Shown piece after piece: positions 28,901-29,211 of a stretch of DNA of 38,244 nucleotides. The position numbers were made by a program, and so were the translations under genes. Under the pieces are notes generated by a model. It did no database searches and was not told the origin of the DNA. It saw nothing but the letters and a program-made list of their open reading frames with translations. The stretch's first letter is position 1, and each line of letters begins with the position of its first letter. This DNA is from Chthoniobacteraceae bacterium. Its GTDB lineage: Bacteria > Verrucomicrobiota > Verrucomicrobiia > Chthoniobacterales > Chthoniobacteraceae. The stretch spans positions 1 to 38,244 of the forward strand of contig CANFNA010000010.1 of NCBI GenBank assembly GCA_947448395.1, written 5' to 3'.

Positions 28901-29072
28901 GGAGATTCTGTACGGAGAAGCCATGGATTCGAAGGAATACGATCTCGAACTCACTTGGGATGCCACCCAGACCTCGACCTTCCGCCTGCTCGAGGCGCCT
29001 ACGCTCGGCGGCATCGTGGATGTGCTCAAGGCAGATCTCCTGCTCGGCCTATCACCGGCTCAGGGGGAATAG
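1926..29072 (+). CDS. Giant secreted PATR/LamG/RCC1/Ig-repeat surface protein (~9,048 aa)
   Basis: Probable extracellular adhesin or matrix protein; function is inferred from domains only. A signal peptide ends near residue 52 (hydrophobic VIFLLWVAGVLLLG, then PSLAAP). Next come a jelly-roll-like domain (about 53-245), a W-x-G...NW lead-in, and PATR beta-strand repeats to about residue 4570. These carry a seven-blade RCC1 propeller (about 2130-2465), one Ig plus one MBG-like domain (about 2975-3135) and three LamG-like inserts (about 3402, 3784, 4180). Then come an He_PIG-like domain, a second jelly-roll, 41 Ig-like domains (about 4851-8857, one split by a fourth LamG) and an unrecognised C-terminal domain. 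PATR proteins usually end in an autotransporter barrel or PEP-CTERM; neither is present. The first ATG gives a long n-region across the REP-like hairpins; GTG at 2004 or 2019 would give a more compact signal peptide. The frame is free of stops over 27 kb. Confidence 0.93.
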   Translation: MRLISTCRFSSLRREPLYPVAKTSVLVILERVIFLLWVAGVLLLGAQPSLAAPVTFKSPVTVTGEVDVLNAGTAVLAYRYWGGNNLTLNGVDFATITSTTGAGNFGLSVAGGIYFNGYGNSGTYYNALSSNYQQLLNGGVYSDGGNLMTITLGGLTANRAYALQVWANDSRPGDPLIYRRDTLTSAGGNSVTLNFNSQQIAGGVGQYVIGGFLANAATQTFTITGFLAPGYTLNSPSSQINAIALRDVTGMWSGDTNGNWDAASLNWSGGQAFSTMPTGAPLTFGDKSGLGDPVTNAALTVQAAGVSVNGAMNFISSSVNYSINTAGGTVGISGTGVLNKSGAGLLSLGGTHTFTGGVNLNTGSLVVLSPRALGAGSLNVATGTRLSLNGNDQSLKAVVNNGTISNSTGVATLMTAGYSGSGTLTGTVHLGLLSQASALTQTVASNHSGDLILQANGAGLLKVSGDLNHTGMIINTGTANAGALAATTALVGGSAAYLTGAIGSKVTKVIQNSPTSPLVLYAANGNFAGPVEIQSGALVIGINKTLGIVNFPNVAGTGLITVGTGSADAALVYAARYAGGGDNFTLPNNIVIAGSGKNMIVNSDYSMALGGTLTLQNADVILANTNPGNVLGIYEFLNVEGGVVGTGNVIVTNSSGAGNTTVSFNTLPLNNQGSITFNTGSVLGGVPGTGTGGNTISGGVGSNVTAITNDSDTNPLTISGGSITVNPSGLTLNSTGNASTTVSAPTTGTGALTLNVAAAGGITMTGAFGHTGGLTLNRTGSGTLSIPTSYSIGGPFIFSGTNSSALSLSNSITASNTMLTQANSNAALTLSGSLLVGGSGKTIVTSGSAFTLSGAANGTGNLTLQANASGVLTMSGAFNVAGTVTNTGFGNSGTLYSTAGTGPGSVLFTSALGGSVTRLIQDSPTSALVFAGSSPSLTAPIEIRQGRVVAAFNSAANVLGSGTVYLGTGATDAALFYSGRYGAPAGSTGGDGTIPNPILAGGTGVDVIAASDWNPTFSGPITLANDLMIATLNSSGSKLTFTGGLTGLGNLAVVNASGSPSGASFFAFTTKPINTQGTLTFLNAAVLGGLAGTNTDTNSIAGGIGANVSSISQASSTNPLTISSGTVWVGAVGKVIKGGGAALTVSSPFEGAGDVTIQNNAASLASFSGAMNFSGTLVNSGTASSGNWATSAGTPNGSVLVTGALKSGISRIVQDSPTSALVVYATNTNLSAPIEVRRGNVVVANNVAQSSILGSGTIYLGVGSDNAGLIYAGRAGIPGATTGGGVYTLTNPIKVSGTGTNLIAVTDWGLLLSAPLTLGGDLTLGVANGGGSSLTLNGTISGTGNLTLTNASGSSANASSVTFNGSLNHSGTVTDNDAPLLGGAAGANASAISYSITGGVGPNVTGIFHSSIGGLTISTGTITVGASDLSLNTTASSEFNVSAPIVGTGALNLNLNGSGALKVSGAISASGGLAVNRTGTGAVTISGAVNVPGSLENLGSGTGTVTVSGALGASVTEVHQNSKNSTLVLSGNNGSFTGPVKVSDGTLTLGGSSGAELGAQASSGTVNMNGGKLNFGSYTAYTVGAIAGSGSLKLTNSSNAAVALTLGNSRNLSAIFSGSISGSGQILKVGTGTWDLQGTSIFAGSGASAGEIWFKGGTLRVSSGARVEGLATLAGQTGGALVITNATVTMGAAGNFAAGYGIAGTSSVTVGASGVLNLGAGASSSGGKVFIGGGNLGGAMGNGILTLTDNGSVNVDPGAGASPFEHLYLGGYGGYGTLNLDGGTLTTQRDIADGTGGGLINFNGGVLRAATSALSLNWPGLTASVKAGGAVIDTNGFNITIPKAFAEAAGSLGGGLKKIGSGTLALSGVNTYTGSTVVEAGTLQVGNGSTTGSLNTASAITVGTGASVAFQRSNAVVQGTDFAAGISGAGGVIQRGTGMLTLSGTNTYTGPTIVLSGSVTFDGPNAFPANSALTIASGATVVLQNGAQVSDFTGAGTLLFGPGSPVLLGGGNASGTYSAAISGTVTVTKAGTGSMTVSGNNTYTGATFINAGTLMAGGTQAFGVNSLVKLANAAGSTLNLNGFSNTIGALVGGGFSGGNVVLGAGTLTLNANAAGASDVVKVASGNFSFHSLFLKSDGTAWAAGKNDNGQLGDGTTVPKTMPVQVQSGVTAVAAGQNHSLFLKSDGSVWASGYNNSGQLGDGTTVRRTTPIQVMSGVAAVAAGQNHSLFLKNDGSVWATGYNNEGQLGDGTMVNKTTPVQVLTGVTAIAAGQNHSLFLKSDGSVWATGYNNYGQLGDGTIVQKTMPVQVMSGVTAVAVGAYHSLFLKSDGSAWAVGYNNMGQLGDGTLVNKATPVQVQSGVTAVAGGYGYSLFLKMDGSVWATGDNSSGQLGDGTAVQKTMPVQVMSGVTALAAGQSHSLLLKRDGSIWATGGNYYGQLGDGTTVDKSLPVAMLNPSVYESAISGSGGLVVSGSGAQVFTALHTYSGATTLKGGIFSVSALANGGQASGLGSSSNAASNLVFAGGTLLYSGTSAASTDRAMTISGTGTATIQLANAVSLSLSGAIGGSGGFSATGSGTIVLSGSNTYSGKTSVSSGSLSVSTLNKVVGGVSASALGAPLTAANGTIDLGASSAVVLVVTGGSQTTDRILNLAGGSNGLTLDQSGTGALVFAGSVTATGAGSKTLTLRGSTAGTGEISGVISNNSTTNKTALSKLGSGKWMLSGANTYSGNTSLSEGILALGGSGALGAGSLNITGGGLDATIPLTLPSMAHVWSGPFTFVGSNALDLSAGSVTLTTSPTVTVSAGALTVGNVSSGTGSYGISKAGVGTLVLSGTNSYLGSTTVNGGTLQVNGSLASPTISNNAKLVFSSIGSQSYAGVISGSGSLTKMGSGSLTLSGTNSYTGGTVVQAGSLLVGPNALTTGSVSVAAGAAVVFDNSAGNLNLPQLTVSGAGQILVQNPNYTVFWSGGAAGLMPPTILTHPANTVAELGASATLSVAASGGGTLTYQWRKDGVSIAGATNASFTIPATQGSDAGTYTVAVSNGAGGVTSNGAVLSLINPVPTILTLPTASSVYNGQPLSASILSGGSASVSGTFAFSTPSTVLTSGSGSQTVTFTPTDLLNFGTVNVSVNVPVLGPGSPVILGDANGFGAETLTFSGTSSLTKIGNGTITLSGTNSFTGKTWIQNGTLRVSSLNTVPGLPSSSLGAPSDLESAVIHLGSLTSTGVLVVNGTAQTTNRPLNLAGTTGGGILDQSGTGALLFTGSVTSNGAGSKTFTLQGSTTGSGEISGAIADNSPANKTALLKLGSSKWTLSGINTYSGGTTVSQGTLRITSASALGTGGLTLNAGATLETSGAILFPAVSQFWNGNFNLLPGGALDWSAGSVTLQSDSTVTVSVIPMPTGGVIASFGFNADPNDTSGNAEHFTTANAITYGVGRDGAANSAVIFNGNSSYLHQASLSQVPGSQMTIAAWIKTTAIDGVLVGIGRSGGDTNGEQLFSVSGGFLKYWDYYGSYGFPDGVTSTQAVNTGSWRHVAFVKNGASGTYYVDGQPAGTISGAEVAHVGHDFVIGKDYRDNGTYFNGAIDDLSLFGRALSAQEIAVLAAAAPASVQLANLSGAHSLGKDGPGTLILSGTNTFAGPLNVLGGSLILDGPGALPSNVTINASAGTTVLLQNGAAIPNLSGSGTLAFATGSNAVLGLNNESLSSALLLSGSSAVTKAGNGTITLTGLNSYTGTTSIWSGALKVSSLNSVVGGTATSSLGAPTTATNGTIHLGSLTSTGSLVMIGEGAAFASTTVYNLSADGSNPFLLSIDLGQNWTFEAEYKMNSGNDLNTLFSYGSYHDGILIRTLRGDALFLRENFFGTIDIFGGTTTNGQFVPLKITYDNGILKIYASGSLLRTMEVPGILSPVDKTLRIGSAQHDNSEGLDGQVRNIRITKASGSGPSNSTDRMINLAGTTGGGVLDQSGTDSVAFSGSITASGAGTKTLILQGSTTGTGELSGVIANNSPLNTTALFKQGSGAWTLSGTNTYSGGTTLAAGTLRLKNLAALGAGSLTITGGFLDNASGFDMLIPGTLAQTWAGDFGFIGTNSLKFAKTNITLGTDVTLAIAGSALELNGAVLGGRQLTKAGQGTLVLGGTNVFSGVSVFAGTLQLSSTGAAGAGNVSMASGAVVSLSPGVVLPAGLIHRWSFNELAGNVLTDSVGTAHGAIVTPSGSPNASIADGKLRMLGGNKGTASYGSLPSNLTAGLTDMTIEVWASLDVVSGWARLFDLGDGINAATSFVVAVCAGTDTAHPAIHDCAYTGDVLSSVSLSPTLGQTYHWALVWDSSDHLVKLYREGVLLCSFSNAGHTLSQIPSSAFWLGRSHFSDPTAAATYSEVRMWNRALTPQEILLNRSAGPDAMFSSNLSFSNDLNGAGSLLKAGPETAVISGSNSFSGGTTVASGTLSVASPSALGGGSVAVSAGATLDLHFDTDAIFFNTLSGAGVVVKSGSGSVMLAGSSTLSGPLLVQQGSLILGSSTMLGSGSIQVLPGAVLAFNPTSDRVLPNTITGSVVNLNPVFKVSWNGGAVGGPLPVLAGSLSANAEAWRPFSFQVNATNQPTAYAATGLPQGLNINATTGLITGSPQTAGQYNVQLSVTNPGGTATAALALSVDTVPIVIALNFADSASEALDSVTPKGPLGTKRWNASTAGQSTGSQTALVDDLGNPTSINGSWSSANTWRNSSSTASQDGKIIHGYLDDAPASVTLTNIPFARYNVYGLVGSDNDLNPYNSLDFRVNGTWVFGGSVASLAPAYGSWEASGQQWIQIDKATNRRGNYWKMSGLTGGTLTIQGQIAQVPNRGSLAAIIIEGNPGPAFMTQPLSSIVTAGSAATLTANAVGTGSITYQWKKDGLAIPGASNSTYTIASAQALDAGIYECLATDSVGTGKSSPAELVVYLPVNFASQPQSTGTALGGSLTLSVEATGTGPFTYQWRRQAAEGAQSLNVESTLTARYTFNETSGSSASDDSGHSYHGTLYNMNDVANRVTGGFSRALSFNGSNNFVRIPNYTAPDFTIACWVKTTQVFPQGEETFFGTGILWSDVGGAANDFILGATRSGSGLNRLSFWDGNANAYVSGNTAINTGSWVHVAVTRDSVTHQTRLFVNGELDAQGTAGSGFLRANPTIDIGGNTGDGRYFNGLIDDVHIYSRVLTPDEVAELVRFSGIPGAAGPTLTLNPVQAKDAGTYECVVTNPVGSFVSGSATVSVGIPPTFSAQPVAGSVLASGSYAFNVTASGTAPLAYQWRRNGEPLEGGTGASWMIGNAGANDVGAYSVIVSNAYGQVASNPANLAVNFPPIILVSPTSMELTPGTNAQLRVEAAGTPPLNFDWVKNGSIPITGSNVVSGGSISTLAIINAGTIDSGSYRVRISNAFGSISSGTVMVTVGAPPSILVQPLATNLLVGQTLNLSVTAAGTAPLTYRWTKSGVTVPGATTSTLTVPSAGTDKAGVYQCVVTNSIGSATSNPVNVAINVPPAITQQPIAGAVVLGGNVSFNVTAIGTGPLSYVWRKNGIPVFGGSAPLLLIPGASPADAGAYDCVVTSAFGSVTSAMANLLVNVPPQIVAPPASLTLVSGGTATFSVSASGTAPLSYQWRKDGVPLPSATNSQWTLVGVKPSDASAYDCVITNIAGSVTSPVAKLTVNLPPTLGATLRPEMSLTFNSVTFRVNPSGTLPFAFQWRKAGVPISGATAASWTIGASELLDPAPYDCVITNVGGSIETEKVAVPLRITAQPKAQLITAGGALNLSVQATATGPIQYQWFRNGAPIVGANGSSLQKLSTSPEDNGRYFVQLTLEPLTLRSEEVMVEQVLANLAMTPAVGATLVVGGSSTLSVEVTNGAFLAEKQIPLTYSWTLNGKPVSGASSSVLQLQNIQPSGAGVYEVTVRAGSFGTSTAKAVVQVADIGIIEQPQSAQVLLGGEVRLKVAPLAPEGVPVSYQWRKGGLAIPSATASTYTISNVTDSDVAAYDVEITAGPARVVSQSATVGLLKPVVLDTAQFARQARLLNPGQPLSLRVVATSGSEPLAYQWYRDSQLLQAETKAVLNLPAIKPEDAGLYSVRVSNAATPVPVDSGTAQVRVNSLPPAGAVSFSLDGGPVTQGARVDVTPGQTVELSVILPDSVDKENLAYTWRRNGVALPSATNATLSLGAVKSIDKEGAYDVVVRNTIGSVLWRSVELVLTERPLIRQGDLMPLTVLSGSDLKWSAFVVNPVTPSVRFNWQRDGKPVAGGTSAVLEIRGLSKAEHAGVYTVSGSNSFSTVSSSAARLTVIDRAQITGLIAGGTYNPGQPVKFEVQTTGDAVQIQWQRDGQVIPGATGAAFTLPSISSADAASKYSVRVFNEDPFTHRILSSETRVVPAFGVRSPVSFGELSVGGANANLLKKDQVATLNIPVFGTGPFQFQWRKDGAPISSASGTIPNPGPLSYTVPPAGESTKGRYDVVVTNMVGALVSPAADLGLRVPVSITQHPQGRAANSGTPVTLTVGVAGTGPFTFQWSKDGQALPFANGPTYTIPSLSDADEGTYAVSVSDEDGAAATSNRATVVLNDDVTIVAQPESPAPILLDSTQTRGPITLSIGAVTKGRALRYQWRKDGKVIPGAVSSVYRVEKVTLADAGAYDVLVSSGGSAVASEPATITVFAPLAVRLKPENGYPEAVFAKAAASKLFRLEANATSSGDLIYRWFRNGEAYAEGSSIEVEAEEERALYRVEVTLSHGATPVGTVSSKEVPVQLMVPASITTNPSSVTVEAGKRAAFLMDGVGGGSLAFTWEKLRSGRWEPVSGATGKEFKLNTARLSDAGSYRAVVANARNAATAEVSLVVREAEVISKQPVAQTINAGDSAVLEVEAKGVDLSYQWRRNGVSIGGASAAGYTVTEAGLYDVLVKHAFGSSLSESVRVTVRQPVKILRSPANTSMRRGTQATLFVKATGTEPIAYQWRKDGALLTGETSAQVVVTSAGVYDVVVTNPAGSTVSDPAAVTIPDPVEIKVQPAAALVSRPGESVQLSAVASGTPPEGQTALTYQWKCWNGKIWADVQNGAGISGAQSDTLRIAGVQPLTANSAGSAGMYRLDVTGQLNTLSTVPSQLTVFSPPSITRHPSKAVVKLPGMAVFSVAVTGTPPFTYKWFENGVAMTNPKVTDSGSRLVVNADTAAFDGRQYSVEVRNDYGTVTSDSTKLSVVSARLGVAFSQLDEATDESKRVKVVAKGGTFALSATPIAVEEGTRLAYQWRLDGIDISGATSRTLTLNPVSKEFAGLYDVSVRLLVDTPEGENDGVELARGTQPGTLLVVDGGPVVQPFGEQSFRPGQSFSLAPVVQVLDPVTRTLVPALAAGVTFQWRKDGVAVAGGVSAAGVLAVSQASSTDTGVYSVVASYGGISGDPVIAKVTVEPALKVTVTAAQAALSGNLLAGTQAQPLEIVARSRLNLSATVVKGDGPFKYQWRLNGSNLLGGTSDRYTVPSVLARNAGRYDVVVTGATERVVSDSIYVRLHDPLTITAQPQAVTVVNPGSKVSIPVGLNTSDASFQWFKGTGSNSVAIPGQTTNVLTFSAVQESDDASYRLVVSGSNGLGRLVSNVAKIVVNKPVRITSSPVSPSGSLVPGKAASFRVTASGTGPLTYQWTRDGVPIPGANSDQFTLPSVSVSDAGAYRAVVRSPVNTDGVASDPAILVVSLPVSITRQPEDQTLAVGDKPPVLLSVTANGDGVLSYQWRRNGLSITGGTQAALLLPKGVGFYDAGNYDVLIANTVGGIPVSRVVSRVASVRVNGTPPEDGGASITDGWRANEGETVMFPCYGETANWSRVGSGSLSFDLERTKGITGSAVLTLRNVKPVDAGTYAAALLSNGTLTGKTVKWILDIVPVPVIDKDPVDVKVLPGGKTLVSAGLTLTKDTRLQWLFQSASDSPWVAIPGAIDSTYNISNASARDGGYYRLEVSNSAGTVTSRSARVTVYEPVGVTASMLVGTSVQGGSLLNGRISGGSIQPGAMTAANADPGTSVTLMATPTGDLIDPVETAYQWYRLSSNKAWAAINGAVSSTLTIQAVQEADDVFYRVRAFGKVNGGVDSTPIRLSVNDPVAIKPGQSSKTIALVQGDTTVLSVIASGTDVHYQWTRDGVPVGTDSASYTISHASALDAGTYGVIVRNRFSRAGAIASSTAEPMPQTAPFEIARVSVKGAPSLQPLAFVSAAAFSVTALEASTAELAMVEEGKPFSLGVTLSTPTALPLTYQWRRNGVLLAGKSGRLTALPEGLNDIRLSVSAATADSAGVYDVVVSNLFGATVSSAIRMSVDLNPLITRQPADALASEGGSATFRVESLGSGLTYRWLLGNSANFADADGIVIGTDSVLTFEGLKAAMNGKYVRVIVTKGTATGVPSATSRTARIDVTQPGDLTIADLQFAGLTSDGVALPGSTVKLSAAVKGSGVLTYRWRKDGADIGGALGSGSVQSGTSVELPINAANASAGVYDLLLTNGADIAYGKPMSLAVDPFVESFEVPATANPGDGLRFQAKVSSPSKKALKYQWLYRAKGATTWQTLTDNNARISGAISDVMMLKDASAKDSGTYRVEVRYADGSYPLLVVSREADVAISNLSITTQPKSLVLEEGASGSLTVAAVDATAYRWMKDGVTIPGGTGSTLLIQAGTSSDGTFASAGLYQVEVSNSSGALLSSVANVTVKAGLHVNIEAPSEAALGSSINLTASVSGVGPFTFAWSKDGKSIGSEARYRIAPAILSDTGLYRVLVTDASGKSASAEFSLSIRNVPEILVGPVTQSVSATGNAKLFVVARFNGPLKYQWFKNGSELAGATTPQCSVTGAAISEAGDAYTVRVSSASDSSAYAEAAAKVSKRKTTGSDAGSGTTESGITLGEVTQAQWWIYGAQASQRTWTAGGVRDTAGDRLGYWIVERVEDSTTGQVRAGRTAWVWSNQTDVWTANTQTAQEVVDTARGEFSIVASRMASDAALQTFVVSGRFEAGTEAASYGAPEILYGEAMDSKEYDLELTWDATQTSTFRLLEAPTLGGIVDVLKADLLLGLSPAQGE
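1941..2008 (+). repeat. REP-like pair of perfect hairpins at the 5' end of the giant gene
   Basis: Three palindromic elements are packed into 68 bases. ACCTGCAGGT (1941-1950) is a perfect 10-base palindrome. GGTTCTCGTC (1948-1957) and GACGAGAACC (1963-1972) form a perfect 10-bp stem around TTTGA, extendable by an inner T-A pair and outer G-C pairs across a bulged A. CCAAGAC (1987-1993) and GTCTTGG (1998-2004) form a second stem around TAGC, extendable with wobble pairs to 1983-2008. Two adjacent unrelated stems resemble REP/BIME-type elements mobilised by REP-associated tyrosine transposases. They could instead be an mRNA leader structure. The element lies inside the open frame, so it bears on which start codon is real. 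Confidence 0.6.
2079..2670 (+). other. N-terminal jelly-roll-like domain of the giant protein
   Basis: Residues about 52-248, directly after the signal peptide. The text (AYRYWGG, GLTANRAYALQVWANDSRP, a final INAIALRD) has the beta-sandwich pattern of lectin-like modules that often open verrucomicrobial PATR proteins. It resembles in layout the second jelly-roll at 15885-16470 (FARYNVYGLVGSDND, AAIIIEG). The fold is inferred from pattern and the ligand is unknown. A W-S-G-D...NWD...LNWSGG segment at about 2678-2740 then introduces the PATR region, as is common in this protein class. Confidence 0.5.
3427..6540 (+). repeat. Large paralogous modules (~290-410 aa) in tandem in the giant protein
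   Basis: Three long modules each open with a G-x-x-V-T-x-x-I-Q-x-S-P-T-S-x-L-V signature, at about 3428, 4663 and 5540. A shorter fourth copy opens near 6455 (VTEVHQNSKNSTLVL). Each long module then has a PIEIR/PVEIQ segment, a (G)TIYLG...AALVYAGR segment and a late N-x-I-x-G-G-(I/V)-G-x-N-V segment. They are divergent at DNA level, so they are old duplications. No named family is recognised; they probably continue the beta-solenoid. Confidence 0.6.
8313..9320 (+). repeat. Seven RCC1 repeats with an exact 144-bp period (predicted seven-blade propeller)
   Basis: Seven copies of the RCC1 motif (HSLFLKSDGSVWATGYN, then GQLGDGT) begin at 8313, 8457, 8601, 8745, 8889, 9033 and 9177, exactly 144 bases (48 codons) apart with no indels. 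RCC1 repeats make seven-blade beta-propellers, so the count predicts one complete propeller. Residues are about 2130-2465. Copies 4 and 6 share a 45-base identical stretch (8825-8869 and 9113-9157), which suggests recent duplication or gene conversion. The block sits inside a PATR unit: left flank LTLNANAAGASDVV, right flank VYESAISGSGGLVVSG. Bacterial RCC1-like propellers are usually taken to mediate binding; the ligand is unknown. Confidence 0.92.
9715..10120 (+). repeat. Paralogous module X, copy 1 (uninterrupted)
   Basis: Runs from VSTLNKVVGG through TTDRILNLAGG, LDQSGTGALVFAGSVTATG and GEISGVISNNS to a PATR motif KWMLSGANTYSG. It is the uninterrupted reference for the copies at 11480 and 13135. 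Confidence 0.75.
10845..11330 (+). other. Single Ig-like domain plus MBG-like domain within the PATR region
   Basis: Residues about 2974-3135. The Ig part has LTYQWRKDGVSIAGATNASF and DAGTYTVAVSN, matching the C-terminal Ig array. The next ~75 residues (SSVYNGQPLSASI, TVTFTPTDLLNFGTVNVSV) resemble MBG/YDG-type bacterial beta-sandwich domains that often follow Ig modules. PATR text flanks both sides (GQILVQNPNYTVFWSGGAAG before; GPGSPVILGDANGFG after), so the pair appears inserted into the beta-helix region, possibly copied from the Ig array. Confidence 0.65.
11480..11885 (+). repeat. Paralogous module X, copy 2 (uninterrupted)
   Basis: Same layout as the copy at 9715: VSSLNTVPGLPSSSLGAP, GSLTSTGVLVVNGTAQTTNR, LNLAGTTGGGILDQSGTGAL, GEISGAIADNS and then the PATR motif KWTLSGINTYSGG. 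The join between VLVVNG and TTNRPLNLAG is continuous here, whereas the copy at 13135 carries a lectin-like insert at this point. Confidence 0.75.
12129..12740 (+). other. LamG-like domain 1 nested in a PATR-associated unit
   Basis: Residues about 3402-3605. Laminin-G/concanavalin-like features are seen in order: GVIASFGFNADPNDTSGN, a MTIAAWIKTT strand, GSWRHVAFVKNG, TYYVDGQPAG and the closing FNGAIDDLSLFGRALSAQEI. The flanks GALDWSAGSVTLQSDSTVTV and LGKDGPGTLILSG align to an uninterrupted unit near 10260-10425 (LDLSAGSVTLTTSPTVTV, then ISKAGVGTLVLSG). The domain is therefore inserted within that unit. The likely role is carbohydrate or protein binding. Confidence 0.85.
13135..14020 (+). repeat. 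Paralogous module X, copy 3, split by a lectin-like insert
   Basis: Starts like the copies at 9715 and 11480 (VSSLNSVVGG, GSLTSTGSLVMIG). It is broken by about 160 residues and resumes with STDRMINLAGTTGGGVLDQS, GELSGVIANNS and the PATR motif AWTLSGTNTYSGG. Confidence 0.75.
13275..13754 (+). other. LamG/concanavalin-like domain 2 nested in module X
   Basis: Residues about 3784-3943. The beta-sandwich text includes IDLGQNWTFEAEYKMNSG, LKITYDNGILKIYASGSLL and LDGQVRNIRITKASG, the pattern of concanavalin-like lectin/glucanase domains, though more divergent than the other three LamG domains. Alignment with the two intact copies of module X places both boundaries inside the module, just before STDRMINLAG. 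Confidence 0.65.
14463..15116 (+). other. LamG-like domain 3 nested in a PATR-associated unit
   Basis: Residues about 4180-4397. The clear LamG pattern runs GLIHRWSFNELAGNVLTDSV, MTIEVWASLD, YHWALVWDSSDHLVKLYREG and SEVRMWNRALTPQEI. The left flank MASGAVVSLSPGVVLPA and the right flank LSFSNDLNGAGSLLKAGPE together match the uninterrupted unit at about 15290-15390 (VSAGATLDLHFD, FFNTLSGAGVVVKSGSG), so the domain interrupts a repeat. It contains Cys residues (VAVCAGTD, IHDCAY, LLCSF), unusual for this protein. Confidence 0.85.
15636..16470 (+). other. He_PIG-like domain followed by a second jelly-roll-like domain
   Basis: Residues about 4571-4649 carry the putative-Ig (He_PIG) signature: ATGLPQGLNINATTGLITGS followed by AGQYNVQLSVTNPGG. 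Residues about 4654-4849 form a lectin-like beta-sandwich (ALNFADSASEALDS, ITNIPFARY-type strand, YNVYGLVGSDND, LAAIIIEGNPGP), a module that commonly neighbours Ig and PATR repeats in Verrucomicrobiota surface proteins. The pair marks the change from beta-helix head to Ig stalk. Assignments rest on pattern only. Confidence 0.55.
16476..28495 (+). repeat. Tandem array of 41 Ig-like domains
   Basis: Residues about 4851-8857. Each unit of about 80-110 residues has a C-strand Y-Q-W-R-K-D-G-x-x-(I)-x-G-A-x-(S/T) motif and an F/G-strand D-A-G-x-Y-x-V-x-V-(S/T)-N motif. Counting the C-strand Trp gives 41 units, one of them split by LamG domain 4 and one degenerate (about 25300-25550, with ETVMFPCYGETANWSRV). 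Units are divergent at DNA level, so the array is old. Most resemble the bacterial I-set/Ig_3-like domains of giant surface proteins. Six early units carry an F-strand Cys (YECVVTN, YDCVVTS) without the usual B-strand partner. The probable role is an extended stalk. Confidence 0.88.
16837..17510 (+). other. LamG-like domain 4 nested inside an Ig-like domain
   Basis: Residues about 4971-5195. LamG text includes LTARYTFNETSGSSASDDSG, FTIACWVKTTQ, GSWVHVAVTRD, LFVNGELDAQG and FNGLIDDVHIYSRVLTPDEV. The Ig domain starts normally (LTLSVEATGTGPFTYQWRR), is interrupted after the C-strand, and resumes with IPGAAGPTLTLNPVQAKDAG and TYECVVTNPVG. Neighbouring Ig units run straight from YQWRKDG to IPGA. 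The insertion point is the C-C' loop. Confidence 0.88.
28500..29069 (+). other. Unrecognised C-terminal domain of the giant protein
   Basis: Residues about 8859-9048. A polar linker (SKRKTTGSDAGSGTTESG) precedes about 170 residues rich in Trp and acidic residues (TQAQWWIYGAQ, LGYWIVERVEDS, TAWVWSNQTDVWT). The tail is LGGIVDVLKADLLLGLSPAQ. It has no Ig motif, hydrophobic anchor, LPXTG, PEP-CTERM tripartite tail, Por-type sorting signature or outer-membrane barrel with a terminal aromatic. It may be a novel sorting or cell-binding domain; no family is recognised. Confidence 0.45.
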
Positions 29073-29088
29073 CCGGACTCGGCGCTGT

Positions 29089-29121
29089 GAGTATCGACCT
29101 TCTCTTTGAGGGTCGATGCTC
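29089..29121 (+). terminator. Strong hairpin after the giant gene, probable terminator
   Basis: Seventeen bases after the stop, bases 29089-29102 pair with 29108-29121 as a 14-bp stem (two G-U pairs) around the loop TCTTT; the core is ATCGACC with GGTCGAT. No long T-run follows, so it is not a classic intrinsic terminator; it may act with Rho or as a 3' stabiliser. It covers the upstream candidate ATG at 29116, which favours the downstream start at 29212 for the next gene. Confidence 0.5.
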
Positions 29122-29211
29122 TTGCGATTCTTTCGCCTGCAAAGTGGTTTCCGATTCATCCCGCACAAGCTTTGGCCTTATCCTTGGACCAATCTGTTGC
29201 CCGTAAAACGC

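Noticed and set aside
28980-29072. Possible PEP-CTERM, LPXTG or barrel-type C-terminus on the giant protein
   Set aside because: There is no PEP motif, no hydrophobic segment followed by basic residues, no LPXTG and no terminal aromatic barrel strand.
29116-29211. In-frame upstream ATG adding 32 residues to the nucleotidyltransferase
   Set aside because: The start lies in the 3' arm of a 14-bp hairpin and the added residues precede the universally N-terminal AFVLGAGLGTRL core of the family.
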